Assembly: GCA_015232955.1 (NCBI GenBank)
Contig: JADFYS010000004.1
Coordinates: forward strand, 1 to 23,737
Length of the DNA: 23,737 nt
DNA from: Gammaproteobacteria bacterium
Lineage (GTDB): Bacteria; Pseudomonadota; Gammaproteobacteria; Thiohalomonadales; Thiohalomonadaceae
Reading direction: 5' to 3'
Of the stretch, positions 7,147 to 14,523 are shown one piece after another. The position numbers and the translations under genes were made by a program. The number at the start of each line of letters is the position of its first letter. The stretch's first letter is position 1. The notes below the pieces were generated by a model. The model was not told the origin of the DNA. It saw only the letters and a program-made list of their open reading frames with translations, and searched no databases.

Positions 7147-7851
7147 ATGTTTCGCCTCATTCGCCTGCTGAACACCTCTATCGGCAAGAAACTACTAATG
7201 GCGGTAACCGGAACTCTGCTGCTCCTTTTTGTCATCGGCCACCTCATCGGTAATCTCACCATATTTATGAGCCAGAATGCGCTCAACAGTTACGCCCACT
7301 GGCTTCAGGTCAACCCGATGCTATGGCCGGTGCGCCTGGGGCTTATCTTCATCCTCCTGCTCCACATCTACACCGCAGTGAAACTGACCCGCAGCAATCA
7401 ACACGCCCGGCGCACCCGCTATCAAAAAAGCGGTTTTCACCACTCACTCTTTTTCAGCAAACATATTGTCTTCTCCGGTCTCGGGGTGCTGCTATTTATC
7501 ATCTTTCATATCAACCACCTCACCTTGGGCAACGGTATCAGTGAGCTATTACCCTACCTTGATCCCAAAGGAAACCCAGACATCTATGGCCGGGTGATCC
7601 ACACCTTCAGTACCCCACTCTACCCCCTGCTCTATCTTCTCGGGTTAATCGTCCTCGGGTTTCATCTCAACCATATTCTGCGCGGGGTGTTTCAGAGCCT
7701 CGGTTTCTACCACGACAACTACGCCCCCTTTCTCGACTTTCTGGCACCGGCCCTAACCGCCATTATGGTGATCGGCTTTGCCCTAATCCCGCTCGCTGCC
7801 CTGAGTGGTCTGCTCACCCCCACCATTGTTCTCCCCCCATATGGCCCTTAA
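7147..7851 (+). CDS. sdhC: Succinate dehydrogenase/fumarate reductase cytochrome b558 subunit
   Basis: A 234-residue integral membrane subunit that anchors the flavoprotein and iron-sulfur subunits and exchanges electrons with quinone. About five membrane helices are visible (near 15-40, 62-80, 105-127, 155-180, 200-222). Histidines placed to bind two hemes are H32 (GHLIGN), H73 (LLHIYTA), H121 (IFHINHL) and H173 (GFHLNH). This one-subunit di-heme type (b558 family, as in Bacillus SdhC and Wolinella FrdC) differs from the SdhC plus SdhD pair of enterobacteria. AGGAGA lies about 13 bases before the ATG. The end overlaps sdhA by 11 bases. Confidence 0.93.
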   Translation: MFRLIRLLNTSIGKKLLMAVTGTLLLLFVIGHLIGNLTIFMSQNALNSYAHWLQVNPMLWPVRLGLIFILLLHIYTAVKLTRSNQHARRTRYQKSGFHHSLFFSKHIVFSGLGVLLFIIFHINHLTLGNGISELLPYLDPKGNPDIYGRVIHTFSTPLYPLLYLLGLIVLGFHLNHILRGVFQSLGFYHDNYAPFLDFLAPALTAIMVIGFALIPLAALSGLLTPTIVLPPYGP

Positions 7852-9751
7852 CTCGCGTACTCCTACCGGTCCCCTTGCCGAAAAATGGGATCGCTGCCTT
7901 GACCAGCTTCAGTTAATCGGCCCCAACCGCAAACCAAAGTTTCGAGTGATTATCGTCGGCTCTGGTCTTGCCGGGGCTTCCGCTGCGGCGACGCTGGGAG
8001 AGCTTGGCTACAAGGTGGACTGCTTCTGCTTTCAGGACAGTCCGCGCCGTGCCCACTCTATCGCCGCCCAGGGGGGGATAAACGCGGCGAAGAACTACCG
8101 TAACGATGGCGACAGCATCCACCGCCTCTTCTACGACACCATCAAAGGGGGGGACTTCCGATCACGAGAGGCCAATGTCTATCGCCTCGCCCAGGTGAGT
8201 GGCAACATTATCGATCAGTGTGTCGCCCAGGGGGTCCCCTTTGCCCGCGAATATGGCGGTTATCTCGATAACCGCTCGTTTGGTGGTGCCCTTGTCTCAC
8301 GCACCTTTTACGCCAGAGGCCAGACCGGACAGCAGCTGCTGCTGGGGGCATACGGTGCCCTCAGTCGGCAGATTCATCACGGAAAGGTGCGAATGCACAG
8401 CCGCTACGAGATGCTGGAGCTGGTGGTTGAACAGGGGGTAGCCAAGGGGATTATCACCCGTAATCTGGTCACCGGCGAGATCGAGCGCCATGCCGCCCAT
8501 GCCGTGGTCCTCGCCAGCGGTGGCTACAGCAATGTATTCAACCTCACCACCAATGCTGCCGGCTGTAATGTCACCGCCACCTATCGCGCCTGGCGCAAGG
8601 GGGCCTTCTTTGCCAATCCCTGCTTTACCCAGATCCACCCCACCTGCACCCCACTCAACCACCCACAACAGTCCAAGCTAACCCTGATGTCGGAGTCGCT
8701 GCGCAACCACGGCCGTATCTGGGTACCGCTTCGGGTTGGGGACGAACGACCACCACAGGAGATCCCGGAGTCAGAGCGGGACTACTATCTGGAGCGAAAA
8801 TACCCCGCCTACGGTAACCTCTCCCCCCGGGATATCGCCTCCCGTGCCGCAAAAGAGGTGTGTGATGAGGGGCGTGGTGTCGGTGCGATGAAACGGAGCG
8901 TCTACCTCGACTTCGACGATGCCATTCATGAGTTGGGTAGTGACGCCATCGCCAGCCACTACGGTAATCTGTTTCAGATCTACCACCAGATCACCGCCGA
9001 AGATCCCTACAAGGTGCCGATGCGCATCTATCCCGCTCCCCACTACACCATGGGTGGACTCTGGGTCGATTACCACCTAATGAGTAACCTGCCAGGGCTG
9101 TTTGTAATTGGGGAGGCGAACTTTTCCGATCACGGTGCCAACCGTCTTGGCGCCAGCGCCCTGATGCAGGGGCTTGCAGACGGATACTTCATCTTGCCAC
9201 AGACCCTTGGTCACTATCTTGCGCAGCAGAAGAGTGGCCCCGTAGCCAATAACAGTGAGGCGTTCAGGGCAAGCGAAGCAGAGGCGATAGAGAAGATTGC
9301 CCGACTTCAGGCGATTAAGGGGCGCACCAGCGTTGCCTCCCTCCATCGGGAACTGGGAGAGATTATGTGGAACTACTGCGGAATGTCCCGTACCGCCAGT
9401 GGGCTGCAACAGGCGCTGACAGAGATAGAGGCACTGAAGGAGAAGTTCTGGAGCAGTGCCTGCGTCTGCGGTGATAGCAATAACCTCAGTCAGTCACTGG
9501 AGCGGGGGGGAAGGGTCGCCGACTTTCTCGAATTTGCCACCCTGATGTGCCGTGACGCCCTGACCCGGGAGGAGTCGTGCGGTGGCCATTTTCGGGAAGA
9601 GTATCAAAATGAAGGCGAGGCGGCGCGCAATGATCGCGACTTCGCCCATGTTGCTGCATGGGAGTTCTGTGGTGATGAGATTCCGCCGCTGCGCCATCAG
9701 GAGCCACTACTGTTTGAGACAGTTACCCCGAGCGTCAGGAGCTATAAATGA
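7841..9751 (+). CDS. sdhA: Succinate dehydrogenase/fumarate reductase flavoprotein subunit
   Basis: A 636-residue FAD subunit. It has the N-terminal dinucleotide fold VIIVGSGLAGASAA (GxGxxG at 40-45) and RAHSIAAQGGINAA with H72 as the expected covalent FAD ligand. FTQIHPTCTP, the substrate-loop region SESLRNHGRIWVP, PAPHYTMGGLWVDY and GEANFSDHGANRLGASALMQGL are also intact. The last block and the length match the b558-linked group, not the E. coli SdhA type. The frame opens at 7805, but I chose the ATG at 7841, because the extra residues match no family N-terminus and this start overlaps the end of sdhC by only 11 bases. The sdhB start overlaps its stop (ATGA). Confidence 0.94.
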   Translation: MALNSRTPTGPLAEKWDRCLDQLQLIGPNRKPKFRVIIVGSGLAGASAAATLGELGYKVDCFCFQDSPRRAHSIAAQGGINAAKNYRNDGDSIHRLFYDTIKGGDFRSREANVYRLAQVSGNIIDQCVAQGVPFAREYGGYLDNRSFGGALVSRTFYARGQTGQQLLLGAYGALSRQIHHGKVRMHSRYEMLELVVEQGVAKGIITRNLVTGEIERHAAHAVVLASGGYSNVFNLTTNAAGCNVTATYRAWRKGAFFANPCFTQIHPTCTPLNHPQQSKLTLMSESLRNHGRIWVPLRVGDERPPQEIPESERDYYLERKYPAYGNLSPRDIASRAAKEVCDEGRGVGAMKRSVYLDFDDAIHELGSDAIASHYGNLFQIYHQITAEDPYKVPMRIYPAPHYTMGGLWVDYHLMSNLPGLFVIGEANFSDHGANRLGASALMQGLADGYFILPQTLGHYLAQQKSGPVANNSEAFRASEAEAIEKIARLQAIKGRTSVASLHRELGEIMWNYCGMSRTASGLQQALTEIEALKEKFWSSACVCGDSNNLSQSLERGGRVADFLEFATLMCRDALTREESCGGHFREEYQNEGEAARNDRDFAHVAAWEFCGDEIPPLRHQEPLLFETVTPSVRSYK

Positions 9752-10533
9752 ACTTTACCTTCAGGATCTGGCGCCAACGCACCGCCGCGGACAAGGGGCA
9801 ACTGGTAGCGTATCCGGTGAGCGACATCTCTTCCGATCTCTCATTTTTGGAAGTCATTGACACCATTAACGAGACCCTGTCAAGCAGAGGGGAAGAGACC
9901 ATCGCCTTTGACATGGACTGTCGTGAAGGGATCTGCGGTGCCTGCTCGCTCGTGATAAACGGCCAGCCCCATGGTCCTGAAAAAGAGACCACCACCTGCC
10001 AGCTCTATATGCGCCACTTCAGCGATGGCGAGACGATCACTGTGGAACCCTATCGCGCCGACTCCTTCCCGGTCATTCGCGATCTGGTGGTCGATCGCTC
10101 GCCACTGGAGCGGATCATTCAGGCCGGAGGCTATATCTCGGTTCATACCGGTGAAGCGGGGGATGCCAACGCCACCCTCATACCTAAACATCAGGCTGAA
10201 CTCGCCTTTGAGGCCGCCTCCTGTATCGGCTGCGGAGCGTGCGTTGCCGCCTGCCCCAACGCCTCGGCGATGCTCTTTGTTGCGGCAAAGGTGACGCAAC
10301 TCGCCCTCTTACCCCAAGGGCAGCCGGAACGGCTCCACCGGGTGATTCGAATGGCAGAGACGATGGATCACGAAGGGTTTGGCAACTGCAGTAACCACTA
10401 CCTCTGTGCCGAGGCGTGCCCAAAAGAGATCCCGATCTCCCTCATCGCTCGCCTGAATCGAGAGTTTCTCGCCGCCGCTCTTGTGGGGCAGGAGTTTCTC
10501 GAACCCCCGCACCACTCGGTTCATCACGAATAG
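9748..10533 (+). CDS. sdhB: Succinate dehydrogenase/fumarate reductase iron-sulfur subunit
   Basis: A 261-residue electron-transfer subunit with three clusters. The N-terminal [2Fe-2S] domain holds C58, C63, C66 and C84 (CREGICGACS and TTTCQ). The C-terminal ferredoxin domain holds CIGCGACVAACPN (159-169) and C214, C220, C224 (CSNHYLCAEACP). The arrangement fits one [2Fe-2S], one [4Fe-4S] and one [3Fe-4S] cluster. The ATG overlaps the sdhA stop by four bases, so the two are translationally coupled. Whether the complex runs forward (succinate oxidation) or backward (fumarate reduction) cannot be told from sequence. The direction depends on the quinone used. Confidence 0.95.
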   Translation: MNFTFRIWRQRTAADKGQLVAYPVSDISSDLSFLEVIDTINETLSSRGEETIAFDMDCREGICGACSLVINGQPHGPEKETTTCQLYMRHFSDGETITVEPYRADSFPVIRDLVVDRSPLERIIQAGGYISVHTGEAGDANATLIPKHQAELAFEAASCIGCGACVAACPNASAMLFVAAKVTQLALLPQGQPERLHRVIRMAETMDHEGFGNCSNHYLCAEACPKEIPISLIARLNREFLAAALVGQEFLEPPHHSVHHE

Positions 10534-10540
10534 TCGCAAG

Positions 10541-10684
10541 AGGGCTATCAGCCCTATACCCAAGATACTTGGAAACACTGAATTTCAGGGAGTCGAGAAG
10601 CGTGGCTATTCAAAGGGTTCATAACGCTCGAGCGTCGCGCTTATCGGCTTTCTGGAACCGGCGTTTTCAGGGTTCTTGGGTATA
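10541..10684. repeat. Inverted-repeat-bounded 130-bp element between convergent genes
   Basis: The 11-mer TATACCCAAGA at 10555-10565 recurs as its exact reverse complement at 10674-10684, bounding 130 bp with no coding capacity. This looks like a small MITE or BIME-like element. The first 12 bases recur once more at 13470-13481. A short hairpin (10541-10546 with 10550-10555, loop ATC) just before it is a weak terminator candidate for sdhCAB, without a T tract. The right end lies inside the last codons of nudF. Confidence 0.55.
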
Positions 10685-11302
10685 TAACCACTGCTGTTGT
10701 AGGCGGGGTCGATGCAGTTTCAACCACTGCAGGGCGATAATCGGACTGGCAGAGTTGATCTCACCCTGCTCCAACCACGCCCATGCAGTGGCAAAAGGGA
10801 GAACAAAGGCGTGAATATCCTCCCCCTCCTCATCCAGACCAAAAAGCCCCCCGATATCATCGCTGCGAACCTCACCGCAATAGAGGGTGATCTGCTCTGA
10901 AGTCCCCCCCGGGCTGACCAGATAGTCACAGATCTTCTCTATTCTGCCGACACGGCACCCCGCCTCCTCCAGGCTCTCGCGTCGAGCCACGGCCTCGCTA
11001 TCGTGCTCATCACCCAGCACTCCGGCAACCACCTCAATCAACCACGCCCCTCCCGCTGCCCTTAGGGCGCCGACCCGAAACTGCTCAATCAGCACCACGG
11101 CGTCACGCTGTGGATCATAGAGCAGGATGGCGGTAGCAGCTCCCCGTTCCAGCAGCTCCCGGGTCAACGGTTTCGACCGGCTTCCGTCAAAATGGCGGTG
11201 GTGGAGAAGAAACTTTTTGAGCGAGAAGAAACCTCGATACACCTGCGGCTCCTCGAGCACAGTCACCGCATCGCTATCCATCACCTCAGGATGACCCCGC
11301 AT
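10667..11302 (-). CDS. nudF: ADP-ribose pyrophosphatase, Nudix family
   Basis: About 211 residues, close in layout to E. coli NudF, which hydrolyses ADP-ribose to AMP and ribose 5-phosphate. Shared blocks are YRGFFSLKKFLL, VVLIEQFRVGA, the Nudix helix ending ARRESLEEAG, YLVSPGGTSEQITLYCGEV and ASPIIALQWLKLH. The metal-binding EExG core is intact. The earlier Nudix-box glutamate (E in GxxxxxE) reads H in GVLGDEHDSE, with E one place before. The start is uncertain: ATG 11302 (20 bases after the upstream stop) or ATG 11281. Both lack a well-spaced Shine-Dalgarno. The frame is open back to 11386. The C-terminal YTQEP is encoded by the adjacent inverted repeat. Confidence 0.88.
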   Translation of the reverse strand: MRGHPEVMDSDAVTVLEEPQVYRGFFSLKKFLLHHRHFDGSRSKPLTRELLERGAATAILLYDPQRDAVVLIEQFRVGALRAAGGAWLIEVVAGVLGDEHDSEAVARRESLEEAGCRVGRIEKICDYLVSPGGTSEQITLYCGEVRSDDIGGLFGLDEEGEDIHAFVLPFATAWAWLEQGEINSASPIIALQWLKLHRPRLQQQWLYTQEP

Positions 11303-11321
11303 CAGACAGTACTCTGAGACA

Positions 11322-12182
11322 CTACTCAAGACACACCCCCTCTGAACCCTCCCGACAGACCACGCCTCCCGGCCAGATTGCTGCACTTAGCAACGCCCGC
11401 GACATTATCGTCCCCTCAAGTTTGGCTGTTCCCAGATCGGCTCCACGGAGATCGGCAAAGCTAAAATCACTCCCACGAAGATCGGCATCGGCAAAGAGAA
11501 CCTGTTGCAGATTGGCCCCACGGAGATTACCTCTCACCAGACTCACCCCCTGAAGATCACTGCCACGAAGATCACTGTACGAGAGATCCGCACCATCCAG
11601 CTTCGCCTGACGCAGATTGCTGCCGGCAATCACGGTGCTATGAAGATTGGCAGCGGTGAGATCCTCGCCAAAAAGATTGACTATCCCCAGACGGCAGTTG
11701 CGCCAGTTGACCCCGGGAGAGGCTGCTGCGCTGCACTGCGGTCTGACCTCAGGCTTCATCTCCGGCAGAAAACGGGTGAAGAGGATAATTCCGCCCATAA
11801 TCGTGGCCACCACCAGTAGCCCCGCCCACTGCTGTTTTCGAATTCGCTGCTGCCGACCGGAGTCGAGGGCGATCTCCGCCTCCCCCTCCCAGCCATCGCC
11901 CTGAGATCCATACACCTCCACCCAGCGAGTACTTTGCTGAAAAAAATGGTGATCATCCTCAGAAAATGGTGATTTTTCATCGAGGTAATACTCTGGTTGC
12001 AGCCAGGAGACTCGAGAGCAACACTGCCAACGCTGCCTGTCCTGACTAATCTCGTCATCGGCACTCACCCTACCCAAAATCGTATAGTGAATCAGCTGCT
12101 GCGGTGAAAACGGACCCAACACCACCCCACGCATCCGACAGTACCACCCCTTCGCCCCCTTTGACCTACGGCTGATCGTCAC
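11322..12182 (-). CDS. GYF_2 domain, membrane helix and pentapeptide-repeat protein
   Basis: A 286-residue protein in three parts. Residues 12-62 look like a GYF_2 (DUF4339-like) module: WYCRMRGVVLGPFSPQQL, then GRVSADDEI. One membrane helix follows (about 119-137). A C-terminal right-handed pentapeptide helix (about 164-262) is built of A(D/N)L-type repeats such as GADLSYSDLRGSDL and RGANLQQVLFADADL. Cysteines flank the repeat (C150, C163 and C276, C284). Topology suggests that the GYF_2 part is cytoplasmic and the repeat periplasmic. The start is GTG at 12182 without a clear Shine-Dalgarno, and no later start leaves the domain whole. Pentapeptide proteins of this layout have no fixed function. 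The gene lies 38 bases downstream of the HD-GYP gene. Confidence 0.8.
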   Translation of the reverse strand: MTISRRSKGAKGWYCRMRGVVLGPFSPQQLIHYTILGRVSADDEISQDRQRWQCCSRVSWLQPEYYLDEKSPFSEDDHHFFQQSTRWVEVYGSQGDGWEGEAEIALDSGRQQRIRKQQWAGLLVVATIMGGIILFTRFLPEMKPEVRPQCSAAASPGVNWRNCRLGIVNLFGEDLTAANLHSTVIAGSNLRQAKLDGADLSYSDLRGSDLQGVSLVRGNLRGANLQQVLFADADLRGSDFSFADLRGADLGTAKLEGTIMSRALLSAAIWPGGVVCREGSEGVCLE

Positions 12183-12220
12183 GCCACCCGCCTAAAACCG
12201 AGAACGAAACTGTCGCGCGC

Positions 12221-13444
12221 CTATTCATAAAGGGAGACCACCACTTTGGGATCAATACGATAACGCTCAGGTGAAATGGCATAACGGATCTGATCTTCAT
12301 CACTGCTACTCATATCCAGCTCCCGAACCGGTTCAAAATGGCTCTCCAGCGCATTGTAAAAGATCTTCACGACCGGGGCATTCAACTTCTTCCCCTGATC
12401 TACCACCACCCCGACCAATCCAGAACTCATCTCCACCACCGTACCGATGGGGAAGATCCCCTGCATGCGGATAAAGAGGCGCATTAACTCCTGATTAAAG
12501 TGATCGGGTGACCACTCCAGCTGTTTTTTGAGTGCTCGGGTGGGGGGCCACGCCTGGCGATACCCCCTCGGCGAAGTGAGTGCATCATAGACATCGATAA
12601 TGGCCGCCATCTGCCCCACCTTGCCGATCTGATCGCCTGTTAGCCCTTCTGGATAACCACTGCCGTCACACCGTTCATGGTGCCTTGAGACAAAGGTTGC
12701 CATCTCGGCAGAAACCCCCATCGTCTTTTTGATAATAGAGATACTGAGCTGAACATGTCCCCGCAGTAGTCGGAACTCATCATCTGAAGGGGGGGTGGAC
12801 TTCATCAGGATCTCGTCCGGAATCATTGCGGTACCGATGTCGTGCAGCAGTGCCCCCTTGGTGATCTCCCGCACCGTTCCCTCATCCACCCCTAAGTAGT
12901 TGGCAAAAGCCGCAGCAAGAGAGGCGACACTGACACAGTGCATCGATGCATAACGGTCAATAATTTTAATACGCGAAACCCCACTCAGGGCATAGGGGTT
13001 CCGACTGACCGAACGGTAGATCCGGTTGACAATCCCCTCTAACTGGTGGGCATCGATCCGCTCCCCCAACCGAATCATTGTCATCATTTGACTCACGATC
13101 GCATTGGCATCACTACAGATCTTGCGCGCGGTACTGATCTCCTCCTGTACCGTCCGTTGCCGCCGAGGAGGGGTCTCTTGGGATAACTCCGATATCGTTG
13201 CGTCGATACGGGCATGAACCTCCTGCTGTGGTTCCCCCTTGGTAGCGGCTTCAGGGGCCAGATCACGCCCCTTGCTTGTATCAATGTAGAGACGATGAAT
13301 ACCCTGAGAGATGATACGGGAGATAGTGGCGCTATCGACAACAAGAAAGTGTTGCTGGGCAAAACCGTGATCAACCCAAGGGATATCAAGATCGTGGACA
13401 TACATTCCCGGCTGCAGTAACTGACTGTCAATGCGCTTAATCAT
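12221..13444 (-). CDS. DUF3391/HD-GYP domain protein, probable cyclic-di-GMP phosphodiesterase
   Basis: A 407-residue cytoplasmic protein. The N-terminus (1-60, IDSQLLQPGMYVHDLDIPW) is a DUF3391 domain, followed by a linker and the HD-GYP domain (about 150-300). Metal-ligand positions are visible: H169, H201-D202 (HDIG), H230, H255-H256, D284. The signature HHERCDGSGYPEGL (255-268) is complete. The usual HDIGK reads HDIGT, losing the lysine that normally contacts the phosphate. The family usually cleaves c-di-GMP to GMP and influences motility against biofilm growth. The tail (about 330-400) is a family-typical extension. The ATG at 13444 gives the standard N-terminus. It forms a likely two-gene unit with the pentapeptide gene. 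Confidence 0.9.
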   Translation of the reverse strand: MIKRIDSQLLQPGMYVHDLDIPWVDHGFAQQHFLVVDSATISRIISQGIHRLYIDTSKGRDLAPEAATKGEPQQEVHARIDATISELSQETPPRRQRTVQEEISTARKICSDANAIVSQMMTMIRLGERIDAHQLEGIVNRIYRSVSRNPYALSGVSRIKIIDRYASMHCVSVASLAAAFANYLGVDEGTVREITKGALLHDIGTAMIPDEILMKSTPPSDDEFRLLRGHVQLSISIIKKTMGVSAEMATFVSRHHERCDGSGYPEGLTGDQIGKVGQMAAIIDVYDALTSPRGYRQAWPPTRALKKQLEWSPDHFNQELMRLFIRMQGIFPIGTVVEMSSGLVGVVVDQGKKLNAPVVKIFYNALESHFEPVRELDMSSSDEDQIRYAISPERYRIDPKVVVSLYE

Positions 13445-13671
13445 CTGACGCCACTCTGCTCAGTTGCGTTATACCCAAGATGCCTGCTCCATCACTCATT
13501 CATATATTATCTGTAGGAAGACCACGCCCCAAGCGACTGATTTTAGGCGAAAACCAAATAAAAGATCAATTAAATTTCAAACAGATAGAAAAACAGACTG
13601 CGCGACTCAGCGCTCAAACCTCACGACATCCCCCACCACTTCTGCTATTCTCCCCCTTTTGAGCCGAAATC
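13445..13671. other. Divergent intergenic region with a copy of the 12-mer repeat
   Basis: A relatively A+T-rich gap between the HD-GYP gene and nfo, which are transcribed apart, so promoters for both are expected here. TATACCCAAGAT at 13470-13481 repeats the left end of the 10555-10684 element exactly, but the flanks beyond it do not match. Read on the minus strand it contains TATAAC-like sequence 25-30 bases before the HD-GYP start, without a clear -35. I could not assign any promoter with confidence. Confidence 0.4.
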
Positions 13672-14517
13672 ATGAAAAGAGTAGGAGCCCATGTCAGTGC
13701 CGCAGGCGGAGTGGAAAATGCCCCCCTCAACGCCAAAGCGATTCAGGCGAAAGCCTTCGCCCTCTTTACCAAAAATCAGCGGCAGTGGCATGCAAAACCA
13801 CTGACTGCAGCCTCTGTCTCTGCCTTCAAAGAGAGGATGGCCGAGTGTGGCTATCTCCCACAGCAGGTGCTCCCCCACGACAGCTACCTGATCAACCTTG
13901 GCCATCCCGAGGAGGAGAAGAGGGAGAAGTCGCGCCTCGCCTTTCTCGATGAGATGGAGCGTTGTCAACAACTGGGGTTAACCCTACTCAACTTTCACCC
14001 CGGTTCTCACCTCAATCAGATTACAGAGGAGGCCTCTCTGGATCTCATTGTCCACTCCCTCAACTGGGTTCTGGAGCGGTGTGAAGGGGTCACCGCAGTC
14101 ATCGAAAATACCTCTGGCCAGGGAAGCAATCTCGGCTACCGTTTTGAACATCTGCGCCACATCATTGATGGCGTGACAGACAAAAGTCGCATTGGGGTCT
14201 GCCTCGATACCTGTCACACCTTTACCGCGGGTTACGACCTTCGCGATCAAGCGTGCTGCAGCGAGACCTTTGCCGAGTTTGAAAAGGTGGTCGGCTTTAG
14301 CTACCTTAAAGGGATGCATCTCAACGACTCCAAACCGGGTCTGGGAAGTCGGGTAGATCGCCACCACTCCATCGGCAGAGGGGAGTTGGGGCTGGAGGTC
14401 TTCAGATATATTATGGGAGATCCCCGCTTTGAAGAGATACCGATGGTCCTAGAGACCATCGATGACACTATCTGGGAAGAGGAGATCGCCCTACTCTATA
14501 GTTTTATTCAAGAATGA
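13672..14517 (+). CDS. nfo: Deoxyribonuclease IV (endonuclease IV)
   Basis: A 281-residue AP endonuclease of the Nfo/Apn1 family. It nicks DNA 5' of abasic sites and removes blocked 3' ends in base excision repair. All nine zinc ligands known from the E. coli enzyme appear at the same residue numbers: H69, H109, E145, D179, H182, H216, D229, H231 and E261. They lie in motifs such as VLPHDSYLINL, NFHPGSH, VIENTSGQGSNLG, CLDTCHTFTAGYD, HLNDSK, DRHHSIGRGE and VLETID. Length is near that of the E. coli protein. The gene stands alone on its strand and converges on ppiC with a 6-base gap. Confidence 0.97.
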   Translation: MKRVGAHVSAAGGVENAPLNAKAIQAKAFALFTKNQRQWHAKPLTAASVSAFKERMAECGYLPQQVLPHDSYLINLGHPEEEKREKSRLAFLDEMERCQQLGLTLLNFHPGSHLNQITEEASLDLIVHSLNWVLERCEGVTAVIENTSGQGSNLGYRFEHLRHIIDGVTDKSRIGVCLDTCHTFTAGYDLRDQACCSETFAEFEKVVGFSYLKGMHLNDSKPGLGSRVDRHHSIGRGELGLEVFRYIMGDPRFEEIPMVLETIDDTIWEEEIALLYSFIQE

Positions 14518-14523
14518 ATAGAT

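Noticed and set aside
11505..11904. Plus-strand frames antisense to the pentapeptide gene
   Set aside because: The regular repeats of the real gene produce long open antisense frames. Their composition (ITATKITVREI-like periodicity) mirrors the repeats.
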